Of a stretch of DNA of 64,000 nt, positions 9,568-18,049 are shown piece after piece. Within the stretch, counting starts at the first letter, position 1, and every line of letters starts with the position of its first letter. This DNA is from Roseiarcus sp963753135. Lineage in GTDB: Bacteria > Pseudomonadota > Alphaproteobacteria > Rhizobiales > Beijerinckiaceae. The notes under the pieces are model-generated. The model saw only the letters and a list, made by a program, of their open reading frames with translations. It ran no database searches and had not been told where the DNA came from. The stretch is from the NCBI GenBank assembly GCA_963753135.1, contig CAVWBA010000016.1, positions 248,001 through 312,000 on the forward strand, read 5' to 3'. Both the position numbers and the translations under genes were made by a program.

Positions 9568-10821
9568 GCGCGGAGCACAAATCCGAACGGCGCTACGGCG
9601 CTATCGTCGTCGGCGGGGGCCAAGCCGGCCTGTCGGCGAGCTATTGGCTTTCGCAAGCCGGGGTCGATCACGTGGTGTTCGAGAAGAAGTCGGTCATGCA
9701 CAAATGGCGCGAGGAGCGATGGGACGCTTTCTGCCTCGTGACGCCAAACTGGCAATGCCAGCTGCCGGGCCATCCCTATGAGGGGCCCGATCCTCACGGC
9801 TTCATGGTGAAGCAGGAAATCCTCGCCTATCTCGACGAGTTCGCGCGCAAGACGAACGCCGCGGTGAGGGAGGGCGTCGAGGTCAAGGCGGTCGAGCGGG
9901 AGCGAGACCTCTTTCACGTGACGACCAGCGAGGGACGCTTTTTGACCGACGCGGTGTTTCTGGCCACGAGCCTTTACGGCGACCCTTATCGGCCACGCTG
10001 CGCTGAGCGCGTTCCAGAACTCGATCGCTCAGATCCACTCCGCCGAATATCGCAACGCCGCAGCGTTGCCGCCGGGCTCCGTCGTCGTCGTCGGGTCGGG
10101 CCAGTCGGGGGCCCAGATCGCCGAGGACCTGCATCTCGCCGGGCGCAACGTGCACCTTGTCACCGGCAACGCCCCACGGTGTGCGCGCTTCTATCGCGGC
10201 CGCGATGTGGTCGACTGGCTAACGGACATCGGTCAGTACGAGATCACGGTTGCGGATGAGGGGATGGGCCACAAGCGACAGGACACCAACCACTACCTCA
10301 CCGGCCGCGACGGGGGACGCGACATCGATTTGCGGGCTTTTGCGCGAGACGGCATGTCGCTCTATGGGCGCCTCAAAGACGTGGCCAACGGCCGGATGAT
10401 GTTCGAGCCGAATCTCGAAGCCAATCTCGACGGAGCCGATCGGGTTTACAACGGCATCAATGCGTTGATCGATCGCTACATCGCCGACAAGGGAATCGAG
10501 GCGCCGCCGGGCTCCGTCTATGAGCCGGTCTGGACGCCGCACGAGGAGCCTGAGGCCCTCGACCTCGTCGCATTGGGCGTCGGTGCGATCGTTTGGGCGA
10601 CCGGCTTCACGCCCGATTGGTCTTATGTCCGCCTGCCGATCTTCGACGGCTCCGGCTACCCCGTTAATCGGCGCGGAGTGACGAGCGTGCCGGGCGTGTT
10701 CGTGCTTGGACTCCCTTGGCTCTGGACATGGGGGTCGGGACGTTTCTTAAGCGTAGGACGGGACGCCGAGCACGTTGTTCAGCATTGGCTTCAGGCGCTC
10801 GGAATGGTCTCCGCGGCTTGA
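9564..10821 (+). CDS. MSMEG_0569 family flavin-dependent oxidoreductase, frameshifted
   Basis: Last gene of the Nit1 cluster: a class B monooxygenase-like flavoprotein of about 418 residues. The FAD Rossmann motif is GAIVVGGGQAGLSASYWLSQAG near the N-terminus, and the NADPH site is VVVVGSGQSGAQIAEDLHLAGRNVHLVTG about a third of the way in. The end (AIVWATGFTPDW..GVTSVPGVFVLGLPWLWTWGSGRFLSVGRDAEHV) carries the usual ATG-box. An extra base near 9990 separates the N-terminal 140 residues from the rest (LYGDPYRP/ALSAFQNSIAQIHSAEYR). Its chemistry is unknown. Confidence 0.87.
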
Positions 10822-10896
10822 GCAATCCGCGTCTGCACGGCGCTCACGGTTGAATCGATTCGGCAAATTCCGTATGACCGGGTGCGCAAGCCCCAA

Positions 10897-11688
10897 TCAC
10901 GCCGGCCCCACCCGGAAGTCCTTGCCCTCGGGCAGAGTCTGTCCGCCGTCAACGACGATCGTTGTGCCGGTGATATAGGCCGCTTCGTCCGAGGCGAGGA
11001 AGAGCGCGGCTTGCGCAACATCGCGCGGCGTTCCCAATCGGCCGAGCGGAATGGACTCCACCATGCCTTGGATGAAGGCTTGGCTGCGTTGCTTCTCAAT
11101 GCTTTCGGTCAGGATGTTGCCAGGCTCCACGCCGTTCACGGTGATGTTGTAGCCGGAAAATTCCAGCGCCGCTGACTTGATGAAGCCGTTGATCCCGGCC
11201 TTCGACGCAGAATAGTGGCCGTGGCCTGGGCTGGTGACGCGAGGGCCGGTGATCGAGGAGGTAAACACGAACCGCCCGTAGCGTTTCGCCTTCATATGCG
11301 GCAACGCGGCGCGGGCGATCAGGAACACGCCCCGGAGGTTGACGCCGAGGACCGTGTCCCATTCCTCCGGCGAGATATTCTCGATCAGCGACCACGGATA
11401 GATGCCGGCGTTCTGCACCACAATGTGAAGATCGCCGAAGGTTGCGAGCGTCGCTGCGACGGCGCGCTCGGCGTCCGCGGGTTTGGAAATATCAGTTGCG
11501 ACGAACTTTCCCCTCAGCCTTTCGGCCGTGGCGCCGCCAGCTTCGATTTCGGTGTCGGCGATGACCAGCTGGGCGCCCTCTTCATGGAACCGCTCGGCGA
11601 TCCCGGCGCCAATGCCGCGCGCGGCGCCAATGATCAGCGCGATCTTGCCGGCGAGACGCCCGCTCATTCCATCCGTCAAAACGCTCAT
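10897..11688 (-). CDS. SDR-family NAD(P)-dependent oxidoreductase
   Basis: Classical short-chain dehydrogenase of about 263 residues. The cofactor loop is ALIIGAARGIGAGIAERF with a DTEIE acid after beta-2 (NAD preference likely); NAG is in VVQNAGIY, the catalytic residues are in SSITGPRVTSPGHGHYSASKAG (Ser, YxxxK), and the end shows ITGTTIVVDGG. The substrate is probably an alcohol or sugar, given the neighbouring GMC oxidoreductases and sugar importer. The frame is open to an ATG at 11709, but that lies inside a REP-like repeat; starts at 11688 (MSVLTDG) or 11667 (MSGRLAGK) are more likely. Confidence 0.85.
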   Translation of the reverse strand: MSVLTDGMSGRLAGKIALIIGAARGIGAGIAERFHEEGAQLVIADTEIEAGGATAERLRGKFVATDISKPADAERAVAATLATFGDLHIVVQNAGIYPWSLIENISPEEWDTVLGVNLRGVFLIARAALPHMKAKRYGRFVFTSSITGPRVTSPGHGHYSASKAGINGFIKSAALEFSGYNITVNGVEPGNILTESIEKQRSQAFIQGMVESIPLGRLGTPRDVAQAALFLASDEAAYITGTTIVVDGGQTLPEGKDFRVGPA

Positions 11689-11704
11689 CTCCTCGGAGAA
11701 ATCC

Positions 11705-11790
11705 GTCATTGCGAGGAGCGGAGCGACGAGGCAATCCAGAGGCCGCAGGGCGCCCTATGATCTGGATTGCTTCGCTTCGCTCGCAATGAC
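11705..11790. repeat. REP/BIME-like inverted repeat, copy 1
   Basis: The sequence starts GTCATTGCGAGGAGCGGAGC and ends GCTTCGCTCGCAATGAC, so the ends pair, and the inner halves GGCAATCCAGA and TCTGGATTGC also pair. The element sits between the SDR and a GMC oxidoreductase. The same terminal sequences occur at 26125-26250. Such elements are dispersed in many alphaproteobacterial genomes and can form strong hairpins in RNA. Confidence 0.85.
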
Positions 11791-11821
11791 GGCGGTGGCT
11801 TCATTAAAGCACAACACGACT

Positions 11822-13429
11822 CTACAAGCTTACCGCAGGCAATGGAGTTTTGCCGAGAATCATGTCGGACGCCTTCTCGGCGACCATGATGGTCGGCGCG
11901 TTGGTGTTGCTGGATGGAACGAACGGCATGACGGAAGCGTCGACCACGCGAATGCCGAGGAGGCCACGCAGCTTTAGATCGGGCGCCACGACAGCGCTCG
12001 CGTCCGCGCCCATGGCGCAGGTTCCGGCGGGATGATGGTCCGTCTTGCAGGCGCGATAGGCGTATTCGGCGAGTTGCTCGTCGGTGCGAATATCGTCGCC
12101 GGGCATCCGCTCCGCCAGGATGAAGGGCTTCAACGCAGGCTGCCGCAAGATTTCCCGCGCCATCCTCAAGCCCCTGATTGAGCACTCGCGGTCATAAGGG
12201 TCGGCCCAGTAATTCGGATCGATGAGAGGAGCCGCTTTTGGATCGGCGCTGGCGATCCGCACTGTCCCGCGAGAACGAGGACGCAGGAAGGCCGAATTCA
12301 GAGTTACGCCCGGATTCTTCATTGCGGCAACGCCAGCCTCGATGCCCGAACCGAGGCCGAGGTGAAACTGGATGTCGGGCGATCGCGCCTGTTTGTCCGC
12401 GTACCAAAATCCGCCGGTTTCAAAAAGTGTCGAGGTTACGGGACCGGTCTTGAAGGCGAGATACTGGAGACCCGCCCAGGCGGTGCGATGCGGGCGAGCG
12501 ACCCGGTCGTACGTGTGCTCTCCTGTGCATTCGGAGATCGCGTACAAATCCAGGTGATCCTGCATGTTCGAGCCCACGCCCGGAAGGTCATGCACGACGT
12601 TCACTCCGGCGGCCTTCAGCGCATCCGCAGGCCCGATGCCGGAAAGTTGGAGAAGGCGCGGGGAGCCGATCGCGCCGCAACTGACGATGATCTCCCGGTC
12701 CGCGTTCAGGGTCTCGGTCCCGGTCCCCGAGACGACCGTCACACCGATCGCGCGGCCGTTCTGGACTTCGATCTTCAACGTCTGGGCGTTGAGGCGAACC
12801 GTGAGGTTCTTCCTGCCCTCTATCGGCTTCACGAAAGCCGACGATGCCGAAGATCGTTCGGCGTTGCGGGTGGAAAGCTGATAGTGGCCGATTCCGTCCT
12901 GAATGGCGCCGTTGAAATCGTCGTTGAAGGGAATGCCGAGTTCCTGCGCGGCGCGCAGGAACGCGTAGCTGATCGGGGGCGGATTGATAGGATAGGATAC
13001 TCCGAGCGGCCCGCCATAGCTGTGATAGGCGTTGTGGAGCTTCTGGTTGTCCTCGCTCCGCTTGAAGTAGGGGAGGACCTCACGATAGCTCCAGCCGACT
13101 GCTCCGGCCTCGCTCGCCCAAGCGTCGTAATCTTTTGCGTTGCCGCGCGTGTAGAGTTGGGCGTTGATCGAAGAGCCGCCCCCAATCACCTTGGCCTGCG
13201 TGTACCAAATGACACGGCCGTTGAGATGCTTCTGCGGGGTTGTGCTCCAGCCCCAACTCGCGACCCCTTTGGTCATTTTAGCGAAGCCTGCTGGCATTCT
13301 GAACAGGGGGTTCCAGTCCGAGCCGCCCGCCTCGAGCAGAAGAACCTTGATCGACGGATCGGCGCTCAGACGATTGGCGAGGACGCATCCCGCTGAACCA
13401 CCGCCGACAATGATGTAGTCGAACGCCAT
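11822..13429 (-). CDS. GMC-family oxidoreductase (choline dehydrogenase-like)
   Basis: FAD-dependent alcohol oxidoreductase of about 535 residues. The dinucleotide motif YIIVGGGSAGCVLANRLSADPSIKVLLLEAGG is at the N-terminus, GMC signature 1 is KVIGGGSSINAQLYTRGNAKDYDAWA, signature 2 is GAIGSPRLLQLSGIGPAD, and the C-terminal active-site region is DHHPAGTCAMG..VVDASVMPFVPSSNTNAPTIMVAEKASDMI. The start MAFDY at 13429 fits the family; the frame is open to 13642, but that part reads as shadow of the next gene. It lies 11 bp after a second GMC gene, in the sugar cluster. Confidence 0.88.
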   Translation of the reverse strand: MAFDYIIVGGGSAGCVLANRLSADPSIKVLLLEAGGSDWNPLFRMPAGFAKMTKGVASWGWSTTPQKHLNGRVIWYTQAKVIGGGSSINAQLYTRGNAKDYDAWASEAGAVGWSYREVLPYFKRSEDNQKLHNAYHSYGGPLGVSYPINPPPISYAFLRAAQELGIPFNDDFNGAIQDGIGHYQLSTRNAERSSASSAFVKPIEGRKNLTVRLNAQTLKIEVQNGRAIGVTVVSGTGTETLNADREIIVSCGAIGSPRLLQLSGIGPADALKAAGVNVVHDLPGVGSNMQDHLDLYAISECTGEHTYDRVARPHRTAWAGLQYLAFKTGPVTSTLFETGGFWYADKQARSPDIQFHLGLGSGIEAGVAAMKNPGVTLNSAFLRPRSRGTVRIASADPKAAPLIDPNYWADPYDRECSIRGLRMAREILRQPALKPFILAERMPGDDIRTDEQLAEYAYRACKTDHHPAGTCAMGADASAVVAPDLKLRGLLGIRVVDASVMPFVPSSNTNAPTIMVAEKASDMILGKTPLPAVSL

Positions 13430-13440
13430 CGTCGAATCCC

Positions 13441-14946
13441 TCAAGCCGTTCGCAGGTCTGTCTTGGCGATATGGTCGGAGACGCGGAGCGCCTGAGCGGC
13501 GATCGTCAGCGATGGATTGACCGCCGCCGACGTCGGGAGAAACGACGCGTCGATCACAAACAGGTTCGGGTGGTCCCAGGCGCGGCAATAGGGGTCGAGC
13601 GGCGAGGTCGCGGGGTTCGACCCGATGCGCACGGTGCCGCACTGGTGGGAGGGCGTCCGCCGGTCGAACGGCTTCGACAAAACGATCGGGTAACCGGCGG
13701 CTCGCAGCCGCTCCTTGAACGCCTTGACAAGTCCCTCATGAGCGCTCCAGTTGCTGCGCCGCCAGTCGAGCCGTATCTGCCCGCCTCGCACCGTCACGCG
13801 GCTTTCCGGGCTCGGCAGGTCTTCGCTCATCGCGTACCAGTCGACGGAGCGCCTGCTCATGAGATCGAGAGCCCACTCCGGCGCTCGCGAAAGGCTTGAC
13901 TTCAGGATCGGCGCAGTCACCCGGCCAAGAAGCTGAATGTTGCCGAGCGGCGGTCCGCCGCGACCGTCGTCCAAATAGAAATCGTTCACGCCGAGCGTCT
14001 TCTGGTAGACGGAGTCGTTGACTGTGCGCGGGTCGATCGTGAGCACCGCCGAGCAATTGTGATTCATGAAATGCCGGCCAACCGCGCCCGAGCGATTGGC
14101 GACGCCGTTTTCGCTGGACACCAGGAGAAGCGCGGCAGAGTTCACTGCCCCCGCAGCAAGGATAACAATTCCGGCCGAAATCGATTTGCGCTCTCCGCCG
14201 ATCGAGACTTCCACCCCAGTGATCCGGTTGCCGTCTGGACCCGTAAGGAGCCGCTCGACGCGGGCGTTTTCGCGCAGCTCGACATTGCGATAGGCAAGGG
14301 CTTTGTCGAGCGCGCAGGTCTCGGCGTCCATCTTGCCAGTGTGAGTGTCGGGGAAGGCGTCCCACGGCGTCTTCGCACGGCTAAGCCATTTGTCGATGTC
14401 GACGCCGAGCGGAAGAGGGAAGGGGTGCAGCCCGACGCGTTTCAAGCGCTCGCGGACTTTGCCGATCGCGGGCTCGTCTGGCACGGGGTCAAAAGGGTAG
14501 GGGGCCGAATGCTTAGGCTCCGTCGGGTCGAACCCGATCGCGCCGCGGACATTGTAGAGGTTCTCGGCGAGGCCATACCAAGGCTCGAGCTCCTCGTAAG
14601 AAAATGGCCAGCCCGGCGTTGCCCCGTCGCGATAGACCACCGGTTCAAAGTCCCGCGCCCGGTAGCGAAGCAGCACGGCGCCGTAGAGCTTGGAGTTGCC
14701 GCCGACATAATAGTAGTTGCCCGGATTGAAGGATCGACCGGCGCCGTCGAGCCAGGTCTCTTTGGGGCGGAAAACCCCGCGCTGGAAGATGGCGCGGGGG
14801 TCGCGCGCTTCCGCGCTGTCGCGAAGGCGGGAGCCGCGCTCGAGGATGAGCATCCGCGCCCCGGTCGGCGCTAGGCCGGCGGCGGCGGTCGCTCCGCCCA
14901 TGCCCGATCCGACAATCAGAATGTCGACGGTTTCCGAGTTCGCCAT
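13441..14946 (-). CDS. GMC-family oxidoreductase (glucose/gluconate dehydrogenase-like)
   Basis: Second GMC flavoprotein, 501 residues, of the bacterial branch related to membrane sugar dehydrogenase large subunits. The FAD motif is DILIVGSGMGGATAAAGLAPTGARMLILERG; a family-typical FNPGNYYYVGGNSKLYGAVLLRYRARDFE follows, and the C-terminus has SHQCGTVRIGSNPATSPLDPYCRAWDHPNLFVIDASFLPTSAAVNPSLTIAAQALR with the catalytic His/Asn pair expected there. No small subunit or cytochrome subunit gene is adjacent. It is 13 bp from the ABC ATPase and probably co-transcribed with the importer. Confidence 0.87.
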   Translation of the reverse strand: MANSETVDILIVGSGMGGATAAAGLAPTGARMLILERGSRLRDSAEARDPRAIFQRGVFRPKETWLDGAGRSFNPGNYYYVGGNSKLYGAVLLRYRARDFEPVVYRDGATPGWPFSYEELEPWYGLAENLYNVRGAIGFDPTEPKHSAPYPFDPVPDEPAIGKVRERLKRVGLHPFPLPLGVDIDKWLSRAKTPWDAFPDTHTGKMDAETCALDKALAYRNVELRENARVERLLTGPDGNRITGVEVSIGGERKSISAGIVILAAGAVNSAALLLVSSENGVANRSGAVGRHFMNHNCSAVLTIDPRTVNDSVYQKTLGVNDFYLDDGRGGPPLGNIQLLGRVTAPILKSSLSRAPEWALDLMSRRSVDWYAMSEDLPSPESRVTVRGGQIRLDWRRSNWSAHEGLVKAFKERLRAAGYPIVLSKPFDRRTPSHQCGTVRIGSNPATSPLDPYCRAWDHPNLFVIDASFLPTSAAVNPSLTIAAQALRVSDHIAKTDLRTA

Positions 14947-14959
14947 GGGTCCGGTTATT

Positions 14960-16072
14960 TCAGATCCGGCGCGATGTCTGAGGATCGAACAGCACCGCCT
15001 TGTCCAGATTGAAGGCGAAGGTGTGGTTCTCGCCGATGCGCACCTGCGTGTCCGCCCGCATTCGCGCGGTCAGCTCTTTGCCGGCGGCCCGCGTGACCAC
15101 AAACGTATCCGAGCCCGCCGGCTCGACGATCTCCACCCGGGCGTCGAAAGTGGCGACCGCCTTTGCGCCGCGATCCACGCCTTCCTTGTCGTTGACCGCC
15201 TCTGGCCGGATGCCAAAAATCACCTTGGCGCCGTCGGACAGCCCGCTCTCATCCGCGCTTGCTGGGACCGGAAGAACGATGGGCGGATGTTCGTGGCGTT
15301 CGAGAACAATTCGGCGTGCGCCGTTCACGCCTTTCACTGTGCCTTCGAGAAGGTTCATAGCCGGCGAACCCATGAAGTCGGCAACAAAGAGGTTGGCTGG
15401 CGAATTGTAAATCTCATGAGGTGAGCCGACTTGTTGCAACTCGCCATCCTTGAGAACGGCGATCTTGGTCGCGAGCGTCATCGCCTCGATCTGGTCGTGA
15501 GTGACATAGACGATCGTTGTTCCCGTCTGCTGATGCAGCCGCTTGATCTCGACGCGCATGTCGACGCGAAGCTTGGCGTCGAGATTGGAGAGCGGCTCAT
15601 CGAACAGGAACACGCGCGGCTGACGCACGAGCGCCCGCCCCATCGCCACGCGTTGCCGTTGACCGCCTGAGAGCTGGCTTGGCCTACGGCTCAGCAAGTG
15701 CTCGATCTGCAGCGTCTTGGCGACCGCGGCGACCGCCTTCTCGCGCTCAGGCTTGGGCACGCCGCGCATTTCCATCCCGAAGGCAATATTCTCGGCAACC
15801 GACATGTTGGGGTAGAGCGCGTAGGACTGAAACACCATTGCGATGTCGCGCTTCGATGGATGCAGGTCATTGACGACTTGACCGCCGATCAGGATCTCGC
15901 CGGAGCTGATCGACTCAAGGCCCGCGATCGTGTTGAGCAGAGTTGACTTGCCGCAGCCGGACGGGCCCACCAGCACGAGAAAGCCACCCTTCTCGAGCGA
16001 GATGTCGATGCCTTTGAGGATCTCCAGGCTGCCGAACCGCTTGCGCAGCGCACGGATTTCGAGAGTGGCCAT
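14960..16072 (-). CDS. ABC transporter ATP-binding protein, MalK/UgpC type
   Basis: Cytoplasmic ATPase of a carbohydrate importer, 370 residues. Walker A is GPSGCGKST, the Q-loop VFQSYALYPNMSV, the signature LSGGQRQRVAMGRALVRQP, Walker B VFLFDEPLSNLDAKLR and the switch His in YVTHDQIEAMTL. The C-terminal TOBE/regulatory domain (GSPAMNLLEG..FGIRPEAV) is complete. It follows the permease genes with 4 bp spacing and completes a four-gene importer with the genes at 16077-19315. Confidence 0.92.
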   Translation of the reverse strand: MATLEIRALRKRFGSLEILKGIDISLEKGGFLVLVGPSGCGKSTLLNTIAGLESISSGEILIGGQVVNDLHPSKRDIAMVFQSYALYPNMSVAENIAFGMEMRGVPKPEREKAVAAVAKTLQIEHLLSRRPSQLSGGQRQRVAMGRALVRQPRVFLFDEPLSNLDAKLRVDMRVEIKRLHQQTGTTIVYVTHDQIEAMTLATKIAVLKDGELQQVGSPHEIYNSPANLFVADFMGSPAMNLLEGTVKGVNGARRIVLERHEHPPIVLPVPASADESGLSDGAKVIFGIRPEAVNDKEGVDRGAKAVATFDARVEIVEPAGSDTFVVTRAAGKELTARMRADTQVRIGENHTFAFNLDKAVLFDPQTSRRI

Positions 16073-16076
16073 TGGT

Positions 16077-17024
16077 CTATCCTTTCACGGCGCCGGCCAT
16101 CAGGCCGCGCACGAAATACCGTCCGGCGAGGATGTAAACGAGGAGAGTGGGCGCGGCGGCGATGATCGCAGCGGCCATATTGACGTTGTATTCAATGACG
16201 CCGGTCGACGTGTTCACGATGTTGTAGAGCGCGACCGTCATCGGGCTCGAGTTGCCTGCGGCGAAGGTCGAGCCGAACAGAAAGTCGTTCCAGATGTTTG
16301 TGAACTGATAGATGACCGTGACGATGAAGATCGGCGCCGAGTTCGGCAAGAGGATGCGGCGGAAGATCTGGAAGAAGCTTGCTCCGTCGATCTGCGCCGC
16401 CTTGACGAGCTCGGTCGGAAACGTCTCGTAGTAATTCCGGAAAAAAAGCGTCGTGAAGCCGAGCCCGTAGACGACGTGGACGAGCACGAGGTTGACAGTG
16501 GGATTGCCGAACCCGCACGAGAAGCCGGTCGCGTCGGTAAGCGTCCGTCCGATAGCGCCGAGTTTGCCGAGGATCGTCGCCATCGGAATGAGCACCGACT
16601 GGAATGGAATGAAGCAGGCGAACAGCATCATGCCGAATACGAGCTTGTGGCCGGGGAATCGCCATTTCGTCAGGACGTAGCCGTTGAGCGCGCCGAGGAG
16701 AGTCGAAATGAGAACGGCCGGAACGACCATCTTCACCGAATTCCAGACGTAGCCCTTGATGCCTTCGCAGGAGAGGCCGACGCAGGTCGTGCCCCAGGCT
16801 TTCTTCCACGGCTCGAAGGTCAGGTCATGCGGGAAGTAGAACATGTTCCCGCCCGTGACTTCGGCGAGCGGTTTCAGCGACGTCATGACCATGACGACAA
16901 GCGGCATGAGGTAGACGATCGCGAATAGAACGAGCGCGCCGTAGATCACGACGCGGGTCGTCATTGAATGGCGCGCCGGTTCGCGCGAGGGCGCGGCGGC
17001 AAGCGTATCAGTCGCGGCCGTCAT
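16077..17024 (-). CDS. Carbohydrate ABC transporter permease (MalG type)
   Basis: Inner-membrane permease of 315 residues with six predicted hydrophobic segments. The EAA loop in its C-terminal half reads ELVKAAQIDGASFFQIFRRILLPNSAPIF, which contacts the ATPase. It overlaps the partner permease at the start codon (ATGA). MalG/UgpE-type CUT1 permeases pair with the MalF-type protein next door. The C-terminus LAGRYFVRGLMAGAVKG is typical and the gene looks intact. Confidence 0.92.
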   Translation of the reverse strand: MTAATDTLAAAPSREPARHSMTTRVVIYGALVLFAIVYLMPLVVMVMTSLKPLAEVTGGNMFYFPHDLTFEPWKKAWGTTCVGLSCEGIKGYVWNSVKMVVPAVLISTLLGALNGYVLTKWRFPGHKLVFGMMLFACFIPFQSVLIPMATILGKLGAIGRTLTDATGFSCGFGNPTVNLVLVHVVYGLGFTTLFFRNYYETFPTELVKAAQIDGASFFQIFRRILLPNSAPIFIVTVIYQFTNIWNDFLFGSTFAAGNSSPMTVALYNIVNTSTGVIEYNVNMAAAIIAAAPTLLVYILAGRYFVRGLMAGAVKG

Positions 17025-17971
17025 CAGGGCTTCTCCCTGAGCTCGGAATAGAGGTAGGGAACCATGATCGCGGCTATGGTCATGAGCATGATCACAGCGC
17101 TCGCGGAGCCAACCGCCATCTGGTTGCGGGTGAAAGTGTAGGAATACATGAACGTCGACGGGAGCTCCGCCGCGCCGCCGGGGTTCTTGCCGGTGACCGA
17201 CAGCACGAGATCATAGGATTTGATCGCCATGTGGGTGAGGATGATCAAAGCCGACATGAAGGCGGGGCGTATGATCGGAATAATGATGCGCCGGTAAGTG
17301 GCGTAGGCAGAGGCGCCGTCGATCTGCGCGGCTTTGAGAATCTCGCTGTCGATGCCGCGCAGCGCCGCCAGAAACATCGCCATGACGAAGCCGGAGGTCT
17401 GCCAGACGCCGGCGATCGCAACGCAATAGATCATCATGCGCGGGTTGACGACCCAGTCGAAATGGAAGCTCGTCCAGCCGAGATCGTGCATCGCCTTCTC
17501 AAGGCCAATGCGCGGATCAAGAAACAGCTTCCACGCCGTGCCGGTGACAATGAAAGAGAGAGCGAGCGGATAGAGGTAGATCGGTCTCAGGATGCCTTCG
17601 CCGCGAATCTTCTGGTCCAGCAGGATCGCCAGCAGAAGCCCAAGCGCGAGACAAAAGATCACATAGAGGCCGCCGAACAGCCCCATATTGACAATCGCCG
17701 TGTACCAGTTGGAGGGCGGGTCGCTCTGGAACGTCCAGTTCCAAAGCTTCTGATAGTTCGCCCATCCGATAAAGTTTAGGTTAGTGAACGCTTTCGAGTT
17801 GGTGAACGACAGCAGCAAGGTCCAAAGATTGAACCCGTAGACGAAGATGATGATCAGCAGAAACGACGGCGCGAGCACAAGCCTCGGAATCCAGTCACGC
17901 AGACGATCCTTGAGACCGGGCCGTGGTCCCTGGACTGCGTAAGCGACGATGGGGTCAAGCGCTGTAGTCAT
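17024..17971 (-). CDS. Carbohydrate ABC transporter permease (MalF type)
   Basis: Second permease of the CUT1 sugar importer, about 315 residues, with the EAA loop EILKAAQIDGASAYATYRRIIIPIIRPAF and several hydrophobic helices (LVLAPSFLLIIIFVYGFNLWTLLLSF is the first). The start MTTALDPIVAY at 17971 is chosen because a GGAGG sits 7-8 bases upstream; an ATG six bases earlier would be too close, and 18025 lies in the intercistronic hairpin region. It follows the binding-protein gene after a hairpin. Confidence 0.88.
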   Translation of the reverse strand: MTTALDPIVAYAVQGPRPGLKDRLRDWIPRLVLAPSFLLIIIFVYGFNLWTLLLSFTNSKAFTNLNFIGWANYQKLWNWTFQSDPPSNWYTAIVNMGLFGGLYVIFCLALGLLLAILLDQKIRGEGILRPIYLYPLALSFIVTGTAWKLFLDPRIGLEKAMHDLGWTSFHFDWVVNPRMMIYCVAIAGVWQTSGFVMAMFLAALRGIDSEILKAAQIDGASAYATYRRIIIPIIRPAFMSALIILTHMAIKSYDLVLSVTGKNPGGAAELPSTFMYSYTFTRNQMAVGSASAVIMLMTIAAIMVPYLYSELREKP

Positions 17972-18011
17972 CCCCATATCCTCCCGCCAACGTTTTTGGC
18001 TGGCCGAGCTG

Positions 18012-18040
18012 ACCCTCTCCCGCAAAGCGCGGGAGAAGGT
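18012..18040. repeat. Intercistronic hairpin between binding protein and permease genes
   Basis: ACCCTCTCCCGC and GCGGGAGAAGGT pair over 11 of 12 positions around a 5-base loop. The hairpin sits just after the sugar-binding-protein stop (minus strand) and before the permease start. Such hairpins usually protect the upstream message or attenuate read-through, giving more binding protein than permease. The sequence also resembles a dispersed alphaproteobacterial repeat. Confidence 0.7.
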
Positions 18041-18049
18041 CGCTTGCGG

